Below, in pieces: positions 46,371 through 59,745 of a stretch of DNA of 64,000 nucleotides. The first letter of the stretch is position 1, and each line of letters begins with the position of its first letter. This DNA comes from Rhodeus uyekii (Eukaryota > Chordata > Actinopteri > Cypriniformes > Acheilognathidae), in NCBI GenBank assembly GCA_037043235.1, contig JAWRVZ010000181.1:496001-560000 (forward strand). Reading direction: 5' to 3'. The notes beneath the pieces are model-generated. The model saw nothing but the letters and a program-made list of their open reading frames with translations. It was not told the origin of the DNA and searched no databases. The translations under genes were made by a program, and so were the position numbers.

Positions 46371-49331
46371 AACATTCTATATTTCAAAACTTCTTAAAAC
46401 ATATAGCGAAAATATTACTCACCAAGGAAAATACAAGACGAAAGAAGAAAATAAGTTTTGGCATGGATCCAAACGATTTCCTTTTCTCATTTGTGTGTAT
46501 AAACTTCTGTTCGTTTCGGCTCCCTCTTTCTGTCATTCACTAAAATAATCCAGATCTAGATCTAAATTCTCTTTTGGAAACTAAGAAAACAAATGAACAC
46601 AATTGTTAATTTTCTTCTCTTGGTTACACTCTCAACTACTCTCGCTCCATTTCTACGCGCACTTCCGAACACATTTTTCAGTGCGTGACGAACCTCCAAC
46701 CCCACTCAAGCCAAACTCCCTTTGGCCCATTTCTTTTAATTAAATTTTAATTTATAATATTATGTTACATACATACTGCTTTTTTTTTGTTAGAAATAAT
46801 AAACTAATATTAATAATAATAAAAAAATTACTTAATAACAACTTAATAAATTAATTAATAACATGGGTTACATGAAGCTTTGTAGTTCATGGCAAAAAAA
46901 AAAATTATCCAAAAAAAATCCAATACTAAATCATATTAACGCATCTTCCTTGTTCAACCAGAAAAAAAAAGTGTCAATAACCTTTAACTGTTAACACTAC
47001 CCCCCATTTTTTTTTGGAGCTTGTTTTGAAAACAACGCATAGTTACAAACTTGGAAAAGAAAAATGTTCATATCATCATCAAAATTTAAATGTACTACTC
47101 AAAAACAGGTCATTTCAATAAATCAAACATGACGCGAACACACACTAGCTTGTTTTCTAAGGCAGCAGAGTTGTTAGCAAAGCAGCTACGATGGATGTAT
47201 CTTGCAAAAAGTTTGTATTACAACCTATAGGGAAGTAACCACTGACATATCCCCCAAAAATTCTGATTAGATGCTTTTTCTACAGGTTGCTCTTAAAAAG
47301 CTATACTGTATTTGGTTCGGTAATCATAAAAAAAGCATGCACAATTGAATAGTTTCGAAATTGAATTAATACTGAATGTATTAGCATGATGTTGCATTAA
47401 TCAACTTGATGGAATACATTTGCTGTTGCACAACGCAGACGGAGAGCGTTAGACACTCTCAGTGTCGTGTTTACTGCTGTGGTCGATTGTAAAAAGAGCT
47501 GAAGACATGCTTCAGTCTATAGGGAACATTCTCTCTCTCCCTCTCTCTCATTAGAAAACTCCATTCGCATACCACATGGTGCTTTAAAAGCTGCTCATCT
47601 GTCACATAAGAGGAGTACGAATGTAGTTAGGCCCTTTAAGGAGAGAAATGGGCCCATAAAAGAGTGTGATTTAGAAATCCAGTAAAGAGCTGCGCTCATC
47701 ATCTCTTCCTGGCAGGATCTCAGACTCGATTAATCACCAGCACCATTAGAATCTCATCAAGTGTATTATTAGACCAACTGATGAGTATCTGGACCTAGCT
47801 AAACTAAACTAAGCATAACTTGGGATTAGGCGATGTCACTCAAACATTTTCCTAAGAGATTTCTGGAACCAATCAGAGTTCTGTATCATAATATCCCAGT
47901 ATCTCTTGCAGATTCAGATGGATTTGAAGTCTTATCTACCAGGCTACTTAGTGAAACCAAAAGGAAAAGAGCAGTAACGTCATTTATAATGATGTGTTTT
48001 GAGGTCCGAAGGCTTTATAAAAGTAGCAAAGAGATGCAAAAGCAAAAGATGGAGTAGCAAAGAGGTTGAAACAGAGGTGAAAGCTGTTAAACAATATTGC
48101 ACAGATATATCTATTTAATGAATGGCAGACGTGCAAACTGCCACAAGCAGGGCAGGATCAAGACAAAGACCACATGCTATCCGTCACATCTAATTGTGCA
48201 CGTCTAAGCTTCCTCAGACACTTTCCTACTTGCAAACACTTAAAACATCAAACAAGTCCAAATAAAGAACAGCTGTATCAATACAAAGAAAAAAGGGTTT
48301 GACCTCTGACAAAGAGGTCATAGGTTAAAATCACTTAACAACCCCAAGGCTTTTTTGCTACCTGTTAAACATAGGATGTCCTTCTGTCACAATCTGTGTG
48401 AAGCCTATAAGAATTTTATCAGGTGTCTGAAAAGCAGAGACTGCACTCAAAGTGCAGATAAAGATGGGAGAGGTTGGTCAAATAGTTGGTTGTTGTATAA
48501 GGGATTTTGAAAAAATTATGGCTGGTTAGGAACTCAGGTTGGTATGGAAGCGATAGCTTTTATTGCTGGTCACTTTATCATTGCATCAGGTATGGAGACG
48601 TTGTCATACAGCTAGTAAATAGGCTAAATTTAACTAGTAAATAGGGCTGTAAAATTTATATTTAAATTTAAATTTAAATGTATTATATTTTTCTTGAATA
48701 CTCTTGTACAGTGAAATATTATAATAACAATTATTTAACTTAATATTTTTATGCATTATTTATTTTAATCAATGATATGTAAATAAAAACATGGAGATTA
48801 AAATAAAACAAAAATGTATTTTTAAAATAAATAAAAATATTTCCCCAAATTGTGTAGGCCTACTACAAACCAACACCACAGAGACAATGGCAGATGTATG
48901 CAGTATCAGAATATTCAAACCCATGTCAACACAAACGTGCTTACACACCAGTACATTTTTATCAAGATGACATACCATCTTCCCCCTAGATATAAATCCT
49001 CAATTTGTCAAATTTTCTTCTTCTCTCAGTCGTTCTCACTCAAAAGCACACATGCCCTGCAGGAGCAGACGCTGTGCAGCTGCTTGCTCCTGCTATAGAA
49101 ATAGGCAAACGCTGCGTTTCCTGAAAACACTGTCAAACATGGCTCCCAGTCACGAAGAGTGTGTGCAGCATGGGCCATGTGCTGGGTGTACTCCTACACA
49201 TCTGTCCTTTTAAACTCTGGCAGCTCCAGCTGAATGCTGCAGGTCTCCACCCAACTCAGTAGCCAAGTATCTAATACCCTAATGAGGACACGTATTATTC
49301 TCGCTTGCATGTCTGCTAAAACTTTTATGAG
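46371..49331. other. Intronic sequence with one dispersed repeat copy
   Basis: 47066-47200 is similar to 38368-38515 (CATATCATCATCAAAAT, AGTTGTTAGCAAAGCAGCTA). The remainder is AT-rich, with no gene recognised. Confidence 0.5.
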
Positions 49332-49333
49332 TA

Positions 49334-49911
49334 CAGTAATACCTTGTTTTACGAGTGACTTTGTATACGAGCAAATCGGTGTACGAGCATGGAAAGTCAA
49401 ATCGGTGTAGGAACATTTTATCGGAGTGTGAGAACATTTTTCCATTGCGCATTTTTTTGTGGAAAAGTCCTAACGCTCAGCATCTTCGCGCGCATTTTTA
49501 CTGGAAATATCCTAAAGACAGCCTCTCACAAAGCCCATCACCCCTTAACTCATTCATTCTCTCAGCGTCGCTCTGTTTGGTTGCATCATTCACCATAGTG
49601 ATACTTTTATAAGTGATTTACAGCAGTTTTACCTCGTGTTGTTAACATTAATCGCTATTGTTCACGTAGTGAAATATATACGTGCAGTACAGCATATAGA
49701 CAATGGCCCTCAAGAGGAGTAAGAAAGAAGGTACGAAATTCTCCTTGTAAGCAGTAAAACCCTCCTCTCCATCACGCCAGCAGCGACGCTACTCAAAGGT
49801 AAAGTGCGCGTTACAGTAAACTGTCAAGTACTTTTAGAGTTTAATTGTCAGTTATTAGTTAGTATTTATATGAGTTATTACGAATTAAACTCGTAAACCG
49901 AGGTATGGCTG
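49334..49911. mobile_element. Tigger-like non-autonomous element, TIR subfamily C, complete
   Basis: Ends CAGTAATACCTTGTTTTACG and (inverted) CAGCCATACCTCGGTTTACG are flanked by TA at 49332-49333 and 49912-49913. The interior keeps what looks like the original leader and start codon (ATG near 49703, MALKRSKKEGTKF), after which the transposase is deleted. Confidence 0.85.
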
Positions 49912-49913
49912 TA

Positions 49914-52374
49914 TTTTTCTTGTTAATAAACTAAGGTAAGCATCACTATAATTACTCAAACTCTGGGTTAGGCATTTCAACACCATTTGTGCTACAGAAA
50001 GAAAAGATACCTTAAACCATGCAGCTTGTACTACTGGTGCTAATTTTAGCAATCAAACCGCAAAAATTAGTAATGGACCGCAAAACAAAAAATAGCATAG
50101 ACTGAACACTCTTGTTGAACTCATTGTATTGAATTTGTTTTTCTTATGTTCACTAAAACGGCATTGATTTAGTCAAATACAGTAAAAATAGGTTGTGAAC
50201 TTACAATTTTAACTGTTTTCTATTTTAATACTTAATAAAAATGGCATTTATTCTTGTGATGGTGGTCATTACTCCAGTCTTCGGTGCCACATGATCCTTC
50301 AGAAGTCATTCTAATATGATAATTTGCTGTTCAAGAAACATTTCTTATGATTACCAATCTTGAAAACAGTTGTGCTGCTGAATATTTTGTTGAAATTGCT
50401 GACTTTTCAGGATTCTTTAGTGGACAGAATCTTTAAAAGAACAGCGTCTATTGTAACTTATTTTTAAATAAACAACTAAATTGTCTATTTCAAAAAACAA
50501 CTAAAATATAAATTAAGCTCTTGCCATTCAAAAGGCTGAACAGACATCAAAAGCTGAAGCTGCATTCCTCCATTTAACACATTTGCAGGTCAATTTTTAT
50601 CAAAAACCCACAGTAGAAAGTGCAGCTGGCAGGAGTGTATATCTACAGAATCAACACGAGTCAGAGAATTGAATCCTCTTTGTCCAATACTACCTGCCAG
50701 TGTCCTCTACAATGACCTCATCAACACAGAACCCTGCCTCTACCCTATGAAAGAGCGCAGTGAGGTATGCACACTCATCCTCACTCACAGGAAGGTCAAA
50801 CAGCTGTATAGGTAAAAGGCCTCGTAAAGTTGAAACCTTGGGAGCATGTAAACCTTTGAGAGCACAGTGCCCTGAGGAGGACTTGTTCTCTCAGTGAGGC
50901 CCAGCCCCAAGTCTTCCTTGCCAGCTCAGTTTTCTATTACCCTTCCCCTGGGATCGCTCCCCTGTATAGTAGGCCTTTGTGGGAAAGGAAAGCCCCTGAA
51001 CCGAGACTGATCCCCCCTGAGAACACACGCCCCTCCTGACTTACTCAGGCTTTTTTTGTATATTTACACAGAAAGCTCATTTTTTATCTCACCCAAAGAA
51101 AATGCAATAATTTTTTTTTTTGTAAAGCACATGCACGTGGACAAAACAGTGAAGTGCGTTTTATGAAGTGATGTGAAATCATGAAGTTATAACCTCTTCA
51201 AACAGCTCTCTCCTGGACATTTATTTCAGGCTACATAAAGTAGTACAGCGCCAGACATTCAATGCAAAACATAAGTCTCCAAACTTTTGACCACTAATTA
51301 CATATATCTGACCAAAGCTTGCACCAGCAACAACCTTGTACATAATATTCCAATAATAATATTTTTTGCTTGGACAATAATTGCATTAACAACAGCTGTT
51401 ATTAATGTAGTATTTAAAAAAATTTGGGGTTATTAAGTCTTGTTTTGTTTATTTTAAACCATACTAATAGGACATGTGAAATTGTATAAATATTTCATCA
51501 TCAACTCCATACAGTTTTGGTGAGCATAAGAGACTCCATAAAAATTAAATAAAATCGTACAAACCCTCAAACTTTTACTGCTTACAAACGTTCCCCCTTA
51601 ACCGGACACGTTGCTCGTCTTGGAAAAATGTCCATAAGGTTAATGGTGTGTATACATGCAGGTGCCTCAACATACAGATCTGTAAACTTACTAATCATAA
51701 ATCGCATGTGTGTACACTCATGAGTCCATGATGTTTAGATGTTGTATGTGTGTGTGAAGGGTTCTGAACCCAAAGACCGAGGATCTCTCGGGGATGCCTG
51801 TGTGAAGCTGAAGTCTGTGTATATTCCTGTCCGTGTGCGGATGAGCAGGGAGGACTGAAAGAGAGAGCCCAGCACATGGGTGGTCCTTCACCCTTCCAAT
51901 AAAACTCCTCCAACACAACGTAAACCAACAGGACCTCTGGGGCCATGCTCGTCCTCCATCCATTAGCCTGGTACATACGCCACACCAAAAGAGAAAGATC
52001 TCCCAGAGAGCCTTGGGGTGATATATGGACCTCAGCAGGGCCACAGAAACACACACTTCATGTCCTGTAAACACTACAGAGGCAATAGACAGTCCAACTG
52101 AGGCAGACACCCAAATCAAGAGCAATTTCCAGATTTATATCGGTTGTGGTGAAAACAGGCACTCAGAGGGGAGAAACATTTATCACCAGGAGCCTTAATA
52201 TCTCTCATCCTCTATTTGTCTCCTAAATGACACTCAGTGGCAACTCCCTGCTGCAACTAGCATGAATTTCCATGTTAACTTGTTTCCACTTGTTAATGCT
52301 GATGACGGCTGGTTAAACGTGGTAAAAAATGTTCAGCAGCTGAAAAAGAAAATCTGTTTTATATAGTAATGTAA
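49914..52374. other. Intron with two family E fragments and two GC-richer stretches
   Basis: 50190-50475 and 51268-51585 are family E pieces. 50650-51010 and 51700-52080 are GC-richer than their surroundings. The latter is open in two minus-strand frames, but neither resembles a known protein to me. Confidence 0.45.
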
Positions 52375-52376
52375 TA

Positions 52377-53996
52377 CACACATGGACAAAATTGTTGGTA
52401 CCCTTCGGTCAATGAAAGAAAAACTCATAATGGTCACAGAAAAAACTTTAATAATGAATAAAAATTCTATGAATGTTAACTAATGAAAGTCATACATTGC
52501 TCTTCAACCATGCTTCTATGGAATTATTTAAAAAAAATAAAATCATGGAACAGGCCTAGACTAAATTGATGGTACCCCTAGAAAAGACCGTAAATAATGT
52601 GACCAAAGGGACATGTTAATTCAAGATGTGTCCACTAATTAGCATCACAGGTGTGTACAATCTTGTAATCAGTCAGTGGGAACCCTATATATAGGGTTCC
52701 AGGTAGTCACTGTGTTGTCTAGTGACATGGTGTGTACCACACTCAACATGGACCAGAGGAAGCGAAGGAAAGAGTTGTCTCAGGAGATTAGAAAGAAAAT
52801 TATAGACAAGCATGGTAAAGGTAAAAGCTATAAGACCATCTCCGAGCAGCTAGATGTTCCTGTGACTACAGTTGCTTGCACATATTATTCAGAAATTTAA
52901 GATCCATGGGACTGTAGCCAACCTCTCTGGACGTGGCCGCGGGAGTAAAATTGATGACAAATCAAAGAGACTGAATGCGAAATGTAACAAAAGAGCACAG
53001 AAAGACTTCTAAAGAGATCAAAGGTGAACTCCATGCTCAAGGAACGTCAGGTGTCAGATCGCACCATCCGTCGTTGTTTGAGGCAAAGTGGATATGACTA
53101 AGAAGGACACCATTGTTGAAAACAAAACACAAAAAATCTAGACTGGTATATGCCAAACTACTAGTTGACAAGCCACAAAGCTTCTGGGAGAATGTCCTAT
53201 GGACAGATAAGACAAAACATTTTTTTGCCAAAGCACATCAGCTCTATGTTCACAGATGGAGAAATGAAGCATATCAAGAAAAGAACACTGTCCCAACGGA
53301 GAAACATGGAGGAAGCTTTGTTATGTTCTGGGGCTGCTTTGCTGCATCCGGCACAGGGTGTCTTGAATCTGTGCAGGGTAGAGTGAAATCTGAAGACCAT
53401 CAAGGGATTCTAGAGAGAAATGTGCTGGCCAGTGTCAGAAAGCTTGGTCTCAGTCGCAGGTCATGGGTCTTGCAACAGGACAATGACCCAAAACACACAG
53501 CTAAAAACACCCAAGAATGGCTAAGAGGAAAACATTGGACTATTCTAAAGTGGCCATCTATGAGCCCTGACCTCAATCCTATTGAGCATCTTTGGAAGGA
53601 GCTGAAACATGCCATCTGGAAAAGACACTCTTCAAACCGGAAACAACTGGAGCAGTTTGCTCATGAGGAGTGGGCCAAAATACCTGCTGAGAGGTGCAGA
53701 AGTTTCATTGACAGTTACAGGAATCGTCTGATTGCCTCAAAAGGTTGTGCAACAAAATATTAAGTTAGAGGTACCATCATTTTTGTCTAGGCCTGTTCCA
53801 TGGGTCCTTTTTATTAGTATTATTTTTTAATAATTACATAGAAGCATGGTTGAAAAGCAATGTCCAACTTTCATTGGTTAACATTCATAGAATCTTTATT
53901 TATTATTACTCTTGTCAGATTAAAGTTTATCTCTGTGACAATGTGTTTGTTTTTCTTTCATTGACCGAAGGGTACCAACAATTTTGTCCACGTGTG
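52377..53996 (+). mobile_element. Tc1-like DNA transposon, essentially full length
   Basis: About 1620 bases. Inverted termini CACACATGGACAAAATTGTT and CACACGTGGACAAAATTGTT extend through GGTACCCTTCGGTCAATGAA with very few differences. TA duplications lie at 52375-52376 and 53997-53998. It carries a transposase frame broken in its first half. Length, TIR layout and TSD fit the Tc1 group. Confidence 0.93.
52748..53763 (+). pseudogene. Tc1 transposase, DD34E domain intact, N-terminal half frameshifted
   Basis: Starts MDQRKRRKELSQEIRKKII with a paired-like helix-turn-helix (SYKTISEQLDVPVTTV). Around 52880-53110, frameshifts and in-frame stops disrupt the second DNA-binding half. From 53113 a 216-codon frame holds the catalytic core: the first Asp in VLWTDKTK, the second Asp in LQQDNDPKHT, and the Glu in SPDLNPIEHLWKE. 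Exactly 34 residues lie between the second Asp and the Glu (DD34E). It ends CATKY. It cannot give a full protein as it stands. The catalytic half appears only lightly decayed. Confidence 0.9.
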
Positions 53997-53998
53997 TA

Positions 53999-56874
53999 TA
54001 AAATGAAGTAAGTTTCTAGCGTGTGCTGTAATTAAAATATATTAAATAAATATAGGGATAGGGCAAACCTATTTGAACAACCGCTTTCCTCTAGCAGAGT
54101 ATCAGCACATTTTGTAATTGGTACAGTTCTCAATCAAAGAAAATCTGAAAATGACAATATCAGTTGATTCATCTGAAACGATCAATCACTACAGTTGACC
54201 AGCTGATGATCATTTCAGCAGTGCTGAAGGACGCATCTGTCACAACATCCAGCCAATCGCACCTGCTCCTTCCGGAAGACGTCCATGTGACCATCTCCCA
54301 GTGAGGCACCATGTATGGATCGGATGTCTAATCCATCTCTAGAGTTACAGTTCCGTCTCCTCTCCATGCCTGGAGTCCCAATCAGTCATCTTTCTTACAA
54401 TATCTGCATCTCAGAGCCTCTCCCCACCTCATGCACATCACAACATAGACTGACATCTGCTGAGATGCGTCATGTTCTCTGGTGAAAAATGAGAGGGAGC
54501 TCTGAAAACCCCACCTCTTTTTATTGTCATTCTTTTAGGGTGGGGATAATGACGCGTCTGAAAGAACAGACAAACTTAGTTATAACACGAAAACAACTGC
54601 CTGAGAACTACATGTGGATTTAACACTTTCTTCATGCGCCTCTCGCTCCCTCTCATTTGCCTCAAGAAAAGCCGCACATGTGGTGACCACATTGAGAGGA
54701 AACGGCAACGCTCTGCTGCGGTGGAGCTACATCACATCAGTGATGCTTTGTTTTGGGTGCTGACCTACATACAGGGGCGAAATGGAGAGAGGAAAACATC
54801 CCAGTCACCATTAGGAGAGAGGAGAACGGGTCTAAACTGGTGCTTGACCAATCAGACACCTCTTTTCAACCAAAACAGTACTTGTTATTGTCCCACAACC
54901 GGAGCTAGTTTGCACCATCTTGAAAGTCAAATGATGACGCAACTGACTGTTACAAGACCACAAATAAACAGCACATTAATGTTCTTTGTTTACGAGTGTT
55001 ATGAGCTTGAGCACATTTTAACATCCAAAGTAATTTTATTAAATTGCCATTTAATCCATATTGGGAAACTACTATTAGTTGTAGTAGTATTCAAATTCAA
55101 TCAAATATTTCATTGGATGGTTATACAGTTGAGTAATTTCATCCATCCATCCATATAAACTTTTTAATTTTTATCTTTTTCAATTTTAATTTTTAATATT
55201 TTTAAGTATTTTATTTTAGAGGGTGATCGAGACAGAGAGAAGGAAGTGGGCATCAAAAGTATGTCTGTTATGGTTGTTAGCCTGTTGTTGCCAGTCACTC
55301 AGAGAGCAGCACTGTTCCACATGAGAACACTGAAAAAGAGAGGGAGAGCAGGAACTAACTGAGACAGGACAAACGGCCGAAATAGCGGCGAGTCAGACAG
55401 AGCAAAGCCTGAGCCAGATTTACTGGTGCACACAACAAAACTCAGACATACTAGTACAAAATGCACATCAACTGCCAACCCCATTTGGGTTTTTTAAATG
55501 TTTCTGGCAGACATGAGCGATCTACACATTTTCTCAAAGAAAGAGAGGACAAAAAAAACAACAAGATCAGATCCATCCCGTCACTAGCTAGCCTTGAGGA
55601 ACTATTGTTATCATTAACACCCTCTTAAAGTTAATCTTTAATCTATACATTTAAAATGATTGATTTTGAGTTTGTGAATTAGATTGAATTAGATTGGAAT
55701 CAGATTGAATTCATATCAGTGAATCCTTAGTTCTCAGTTAAGTCCTCTCTTGCATAAGAAAAGATGACAAGAATCAGTAGAAGAAAATTTATAAAATTTG
55801 AAATCTCAGGCTTTTAATTACAGACTTTGAGATCTTTGCAAGTTTGAGATCCCATTGATATTTTCTGATAATCTAACAGGGAGATGCATGAATACAGAAC
55901 AAAAATGAGCAATGATCTTCAGCAAAATGGAAGGACTAATGAAAAATTAGTGTTTTTTTTGTCTAGAGATAAACAAACCAGCTCTGAGAAGAGTTTTGCA
56001 CTACAAGCCATCACAAAAGACCTTAGTCATAAACCAAACAGGCTTTAGTGTAGATTATGACTTTAGCCCAGTGTTCAGAAGATGTGCTATATTTTTGGCT
56101 CTGTGGTTGTCGGCTTGTGTGGGATAAACAATGAATCAAACACCCAGTCATCCTGTTCTGGTCCTTCACTTATACCTGTGGGACATTTGGTGACTGCTGC
56201 TCTCGCTCTATGCCTGGCCCTGCTGTTCATATTTGCGTTAGCCCACATCCAAACAATTTACAGTAATACGTCTGGTACCTTATTGTCAATTAAAATAAAC
56301 TGATTTTACAAAAGAAATGTCAGGAGAAACACTGGAGAAAATGGTGGTACTTCAAAACGCAAAAAAGTTTTCCACGCAAACCTCCTAAGCTATGAAAGCA
56401 CAATTATAATATTATTATTGGAGGGCACTATTTTCATATTAAAGTATCCAGAAGTATTTCTTTATGTAGATATGGCAACCTCCTTCAACCTTGTGATTGA
56501 CATTCTTCAGCAAATCATCAGTGTTTATCCATAATTACAGGTCATCTCTTCTCCAGCAGACCACATGGAGCAGCAGGGCTCTGAGGGAAGCTTTCAAGAG
56601 ACTGAATAAGTGTGTCAGTTGTCTCTGCTAAACACTGTCTTTTTTATTGTAACCACAGTTGCCTGGCAACAGTTCCTGCTCTTATCTTGTTCCATCAGAG
56701 TCTGATAAGCTACCGTGAGTCCGAGGTGGATGGGGGTGTTTTGTTATATAGAGAACGATTTCGCAGCACTGAGAAAATCATGGGAGAGGATGGAGATGTA
56801 TCAGGAAAAAACAGTTCTCCTAAGGAGAGGAGGAGCTTATGTGAAACTTAAGCATGTAAACTTAGTGAACAATA
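53999..56874. other. Intronic sequence without recognisable element
   Basis: No TIR pairs or protein-like frames. A short (CATC)n run is near 55140. Confidence 0.5.
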
Positions 56875-56876
56875 TA

Positions 56877-57214
56877 CAGTAATCCCCCGTTTATTGCGGT
56901 TAATGTGGACCGGAATCCCCCGCGGTAAGTGAAAATACGCAAAGTAGGATCAGCCAATCAGCTCACGGGATACATCCACTCGTGCTCTCATTCGTCGATC
57001 TCGCGCCGAGATCCATGTCCGTGGGTGTGTACAAAGACTCTGAGAGAGTTTCTCTCTTTGTCTGGAATCCTGGGAAACTGCATCACGATAAAACAACGCT
57101 GCTTTTCCGCAATACAGCTGCCGATATATTTTTATTTTTTTATGAATATTTTTGAAAAATTTGCGATGCACTGAGGCCGCCAAACTTGAACCGCGAAGTG
57201 GCGAGGGATTACTG
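56877..57214. mobile_element. Tigger/pogo-like MITE, subfamily A, copy 2
   Basis: 338 bases. Ends CAGTAATCCCCCGTTTATTG and (inverted) CAGTAATCCCTCGCCACTTC are flanked by TA at 56875-56876 and 57215-57216. It aligns in reverse orientation with the two ends and part of the body of copy 1 at 3102-3797, missing the coding relic. Confidence 0.88.
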
Positions 57215-57216
57215 TA

Positions 57217-59125
57217 GATATTACTTGTCAGTGGCATTAGCGCAGTCAGAGTCTGCTTATATAGTCAATGTAGTCTTTACCTTCATGCATCTACTCTTCA
57301 GCACAATGGTAACTTCCAACATTATACAGAAACTCAGCATTATACATTAACAGGTCTTTACTTTCATTAATAAACAAATAACAGATTTTTGAGATTTAAT
57401 TACTCACATTTTAAGTTAAGGTAATGATACCTAAAAATAAAAAATAAAGTTATGTTTGCATTTAGTTTAACTTGCAACCAAGTCTCCTGAATTATTTTTT
57501 AGAGTGTGAAAGAAGAAAAATATTTTTAATATCTTGGTTTACTTTTGTTACCGATTTAATGTAGCAATTATAGTAAATAATAATAACAAATAGAGACTTC
57601 CATAAGAACTGTGTAAACAACAAATAAAATCTCATTATTAAAATTGTCTCTTAGGCAGCAATGATGGTAAATGGCGAGTAAATACAGACTTGTGTAGGAA
57701 AAAGAGGTCAAATAAACAAACAACTGAGATTCCATTAGATGTTTGTATATAATAAAAAAAAGAAATAAGGAAGACTTTTTTTATCTTTAATTTTAGTTGT
57801 TTCTTCAAGCCATCAATAAGAATAAATGGAGCTAAATGGAGAATTTTTCTTGCATCTCAAATGAGTCTCCTCTGGATTCTTAAAGTGCAGTCAAGATACC
57901 AGATATTATTTCTTAAATATTTCTCATCAAATTCTTCAAAGACTTATCAAAGTTAAAGCTACGCCATCCGTGGCATTTCGACTCTTACTCTAGGACAACA
58001 ATAATCACATTTGTTTCCATTTTGAAGCAACATCTACAATAAAGTTAACACTTCAATGAACCTCAAGTGTGAACTTCATGAAGCCTCCTGTGAAATGATC
58101 ATTTCCTCTGGGAATAATGAAAGGAGAGGAGGGGAAAACAATGCTGAGTCAAGACTGTTCCTCTGACCTCAATATTTATATTCTCACTTGATGGGGGGTG
58201 AGGGGTGCAGATAAACAAATTGACTGTGTGAACGTGTTTGTGTAGTTATCAGGAGGAAATGGTCTTATCTGCCTCAGTAAAAAATACATAAACTTCCGAG
58301 TGGAAAGTTGTGGACTTCTTAACAGACTCTTTTCAAGAACACAGTCACAAAGATTAGGAAGTGCTCAAGAGGTACCTCTATAGTCTGAGGACAAAAAAGA
58401 TCAGCCATCACCTCAATTTCCATACAGGTATATTTGAACTTTGCGGAGGGTTTAGGGCCAGTCGACACTGACAAACAAAGGCATGGTGGGGCAGTGAGAG
58501 TTAGCAGCAGACCCTCTCTTGTTAGGTCCTATTTTTACTAACCTGACCTATTTCTGAGTCTGGAGGAGCTCCAGAGAGCCAGAGCTAACGTCATGTCTCC
58601 TGAGCCAGCAGGCCTGCCTTTGTTTCCCACTCACCCTGTCGAAGGGTGGAGAGCAGAAAGAGGCATACAAACAACGATCACATTGCCGCTAAAAGTAAAT
58701 CACCAAGATGACGGTGCGAGATGTGCATTCAGTGTCTAGCCTATGAAGGAAACCAACACATCTACTCTTTCACAGCTCTGGAGACCAAACGGAGGTCTCG
58801 ATTCATTTTAATTATCAGCTTAAAGTTTATTCCGGTTAATTAGAAACATTTGAAATCCAAGATTAGACTTTTCAAATAACATTCAAAAACACTACGTCAT
58901 GATCAAGAAACAATCAGATCTCGGAAGTCCTTTAGCTTTAGCCAAGCAGCATGTCATGTCCCTCTGTGATCTACACATTGTCTTATTTTGAGTTTGAGCT
59001 CATTTGAGACCACCTGCTCTGAAAACGATGCTTTTTCATACAAATACTTGGTATAGTTTGGTTTCTAACTAAAACAAATATGCATGTTATAACCAGTTAG
59101 TTATAACTAAGAGATTTTCAACTAC
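57217..59125. other. Intronic sequence without recognisable element
   Basis: 58080-58760 is comparatively unique, balanced-composition sequence. No exon was recognised. Confidence 0.45.
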
Positions 59126-59278
59126 AACCGGAACCCCCCATGATAGGTGAAAATCCACGAAGTAGGATTGCCGATTTGGCTGTATTTTTGAATTTTTATT
59201 TTTCGAAAAATATTTTTGAAAAATCCGCGATGCACTGAGACCGCGAAACTTGAACCGCGAAGTGGCGAGGGATTCCTG
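59126..59278. mobile_element. Tigger/pogo-like MITE, subfamily A, copy 3, truncated
   Basis: The right end GAAGTGGCGAGGGATTCCTG is followed by TA. The left end is cut and begins near ACCGGAACCCCCCATG. The central part is deleted compared with copy 2. Confidence 0.8.
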
Positions 59279-59689
59279 TATATATGACAAGTCTATCTGT
59301 TATGTACTATGATTTTACAGATCACAAATTGTAAAGCAGTTATTTTTTCACACTATAAAATGGAAAAACAACTTTATGTTGGTTAAGCAAGTGGTTGTTA
59401 TGTAATATGATAACTTGGCACCCCAGCTTCATATTTAAGAGGTTATGGTTTACGATTAACTGGCGAATTGATCGTACATTTAAACAACTATCGATTATGG
59501 CAATTGACATCCTTAATTCACATAATATTGGGACATTTCTCTTATGTGTGTGAACAGATGTAGACAAATACACACGTTTGGAAAAATAGACCAGGAGAAT
59601 TTAGGTACAAAATGATTCGTTTTAATTATGGGAAGGTATTTTGTTGCGGTCTATTAACCCTGAACCTGATGACTCATTGTTCCCAGCAG

Positions 59690-59690
<1 letters not shown>

Positions 59691-59743
<53 letters not shown>
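59691..59743. repeat. (CA)n microsatellite
   Basis: About 53 bases of uninterrupted CA repeats, followed by a TCTCTCT-type run. Confidence 0.97.

Positions 59744-59745
<2 letters not shown>

Noticed and set aside
54634..55158. 174-codon plus-strand ORF
   Set aside because: No domain, no conserved motif, low-complexity ends and no splice or promoter context. Treated as a chance frame.
56082..56303. 73-codon plus-strand ORF with a hydrophobic stretch (small membrane protein?)
   Set aside because: A single hydrophobic run in an otherwise featureless intron. No Kozak, conservation or neighbouring exon evidence.
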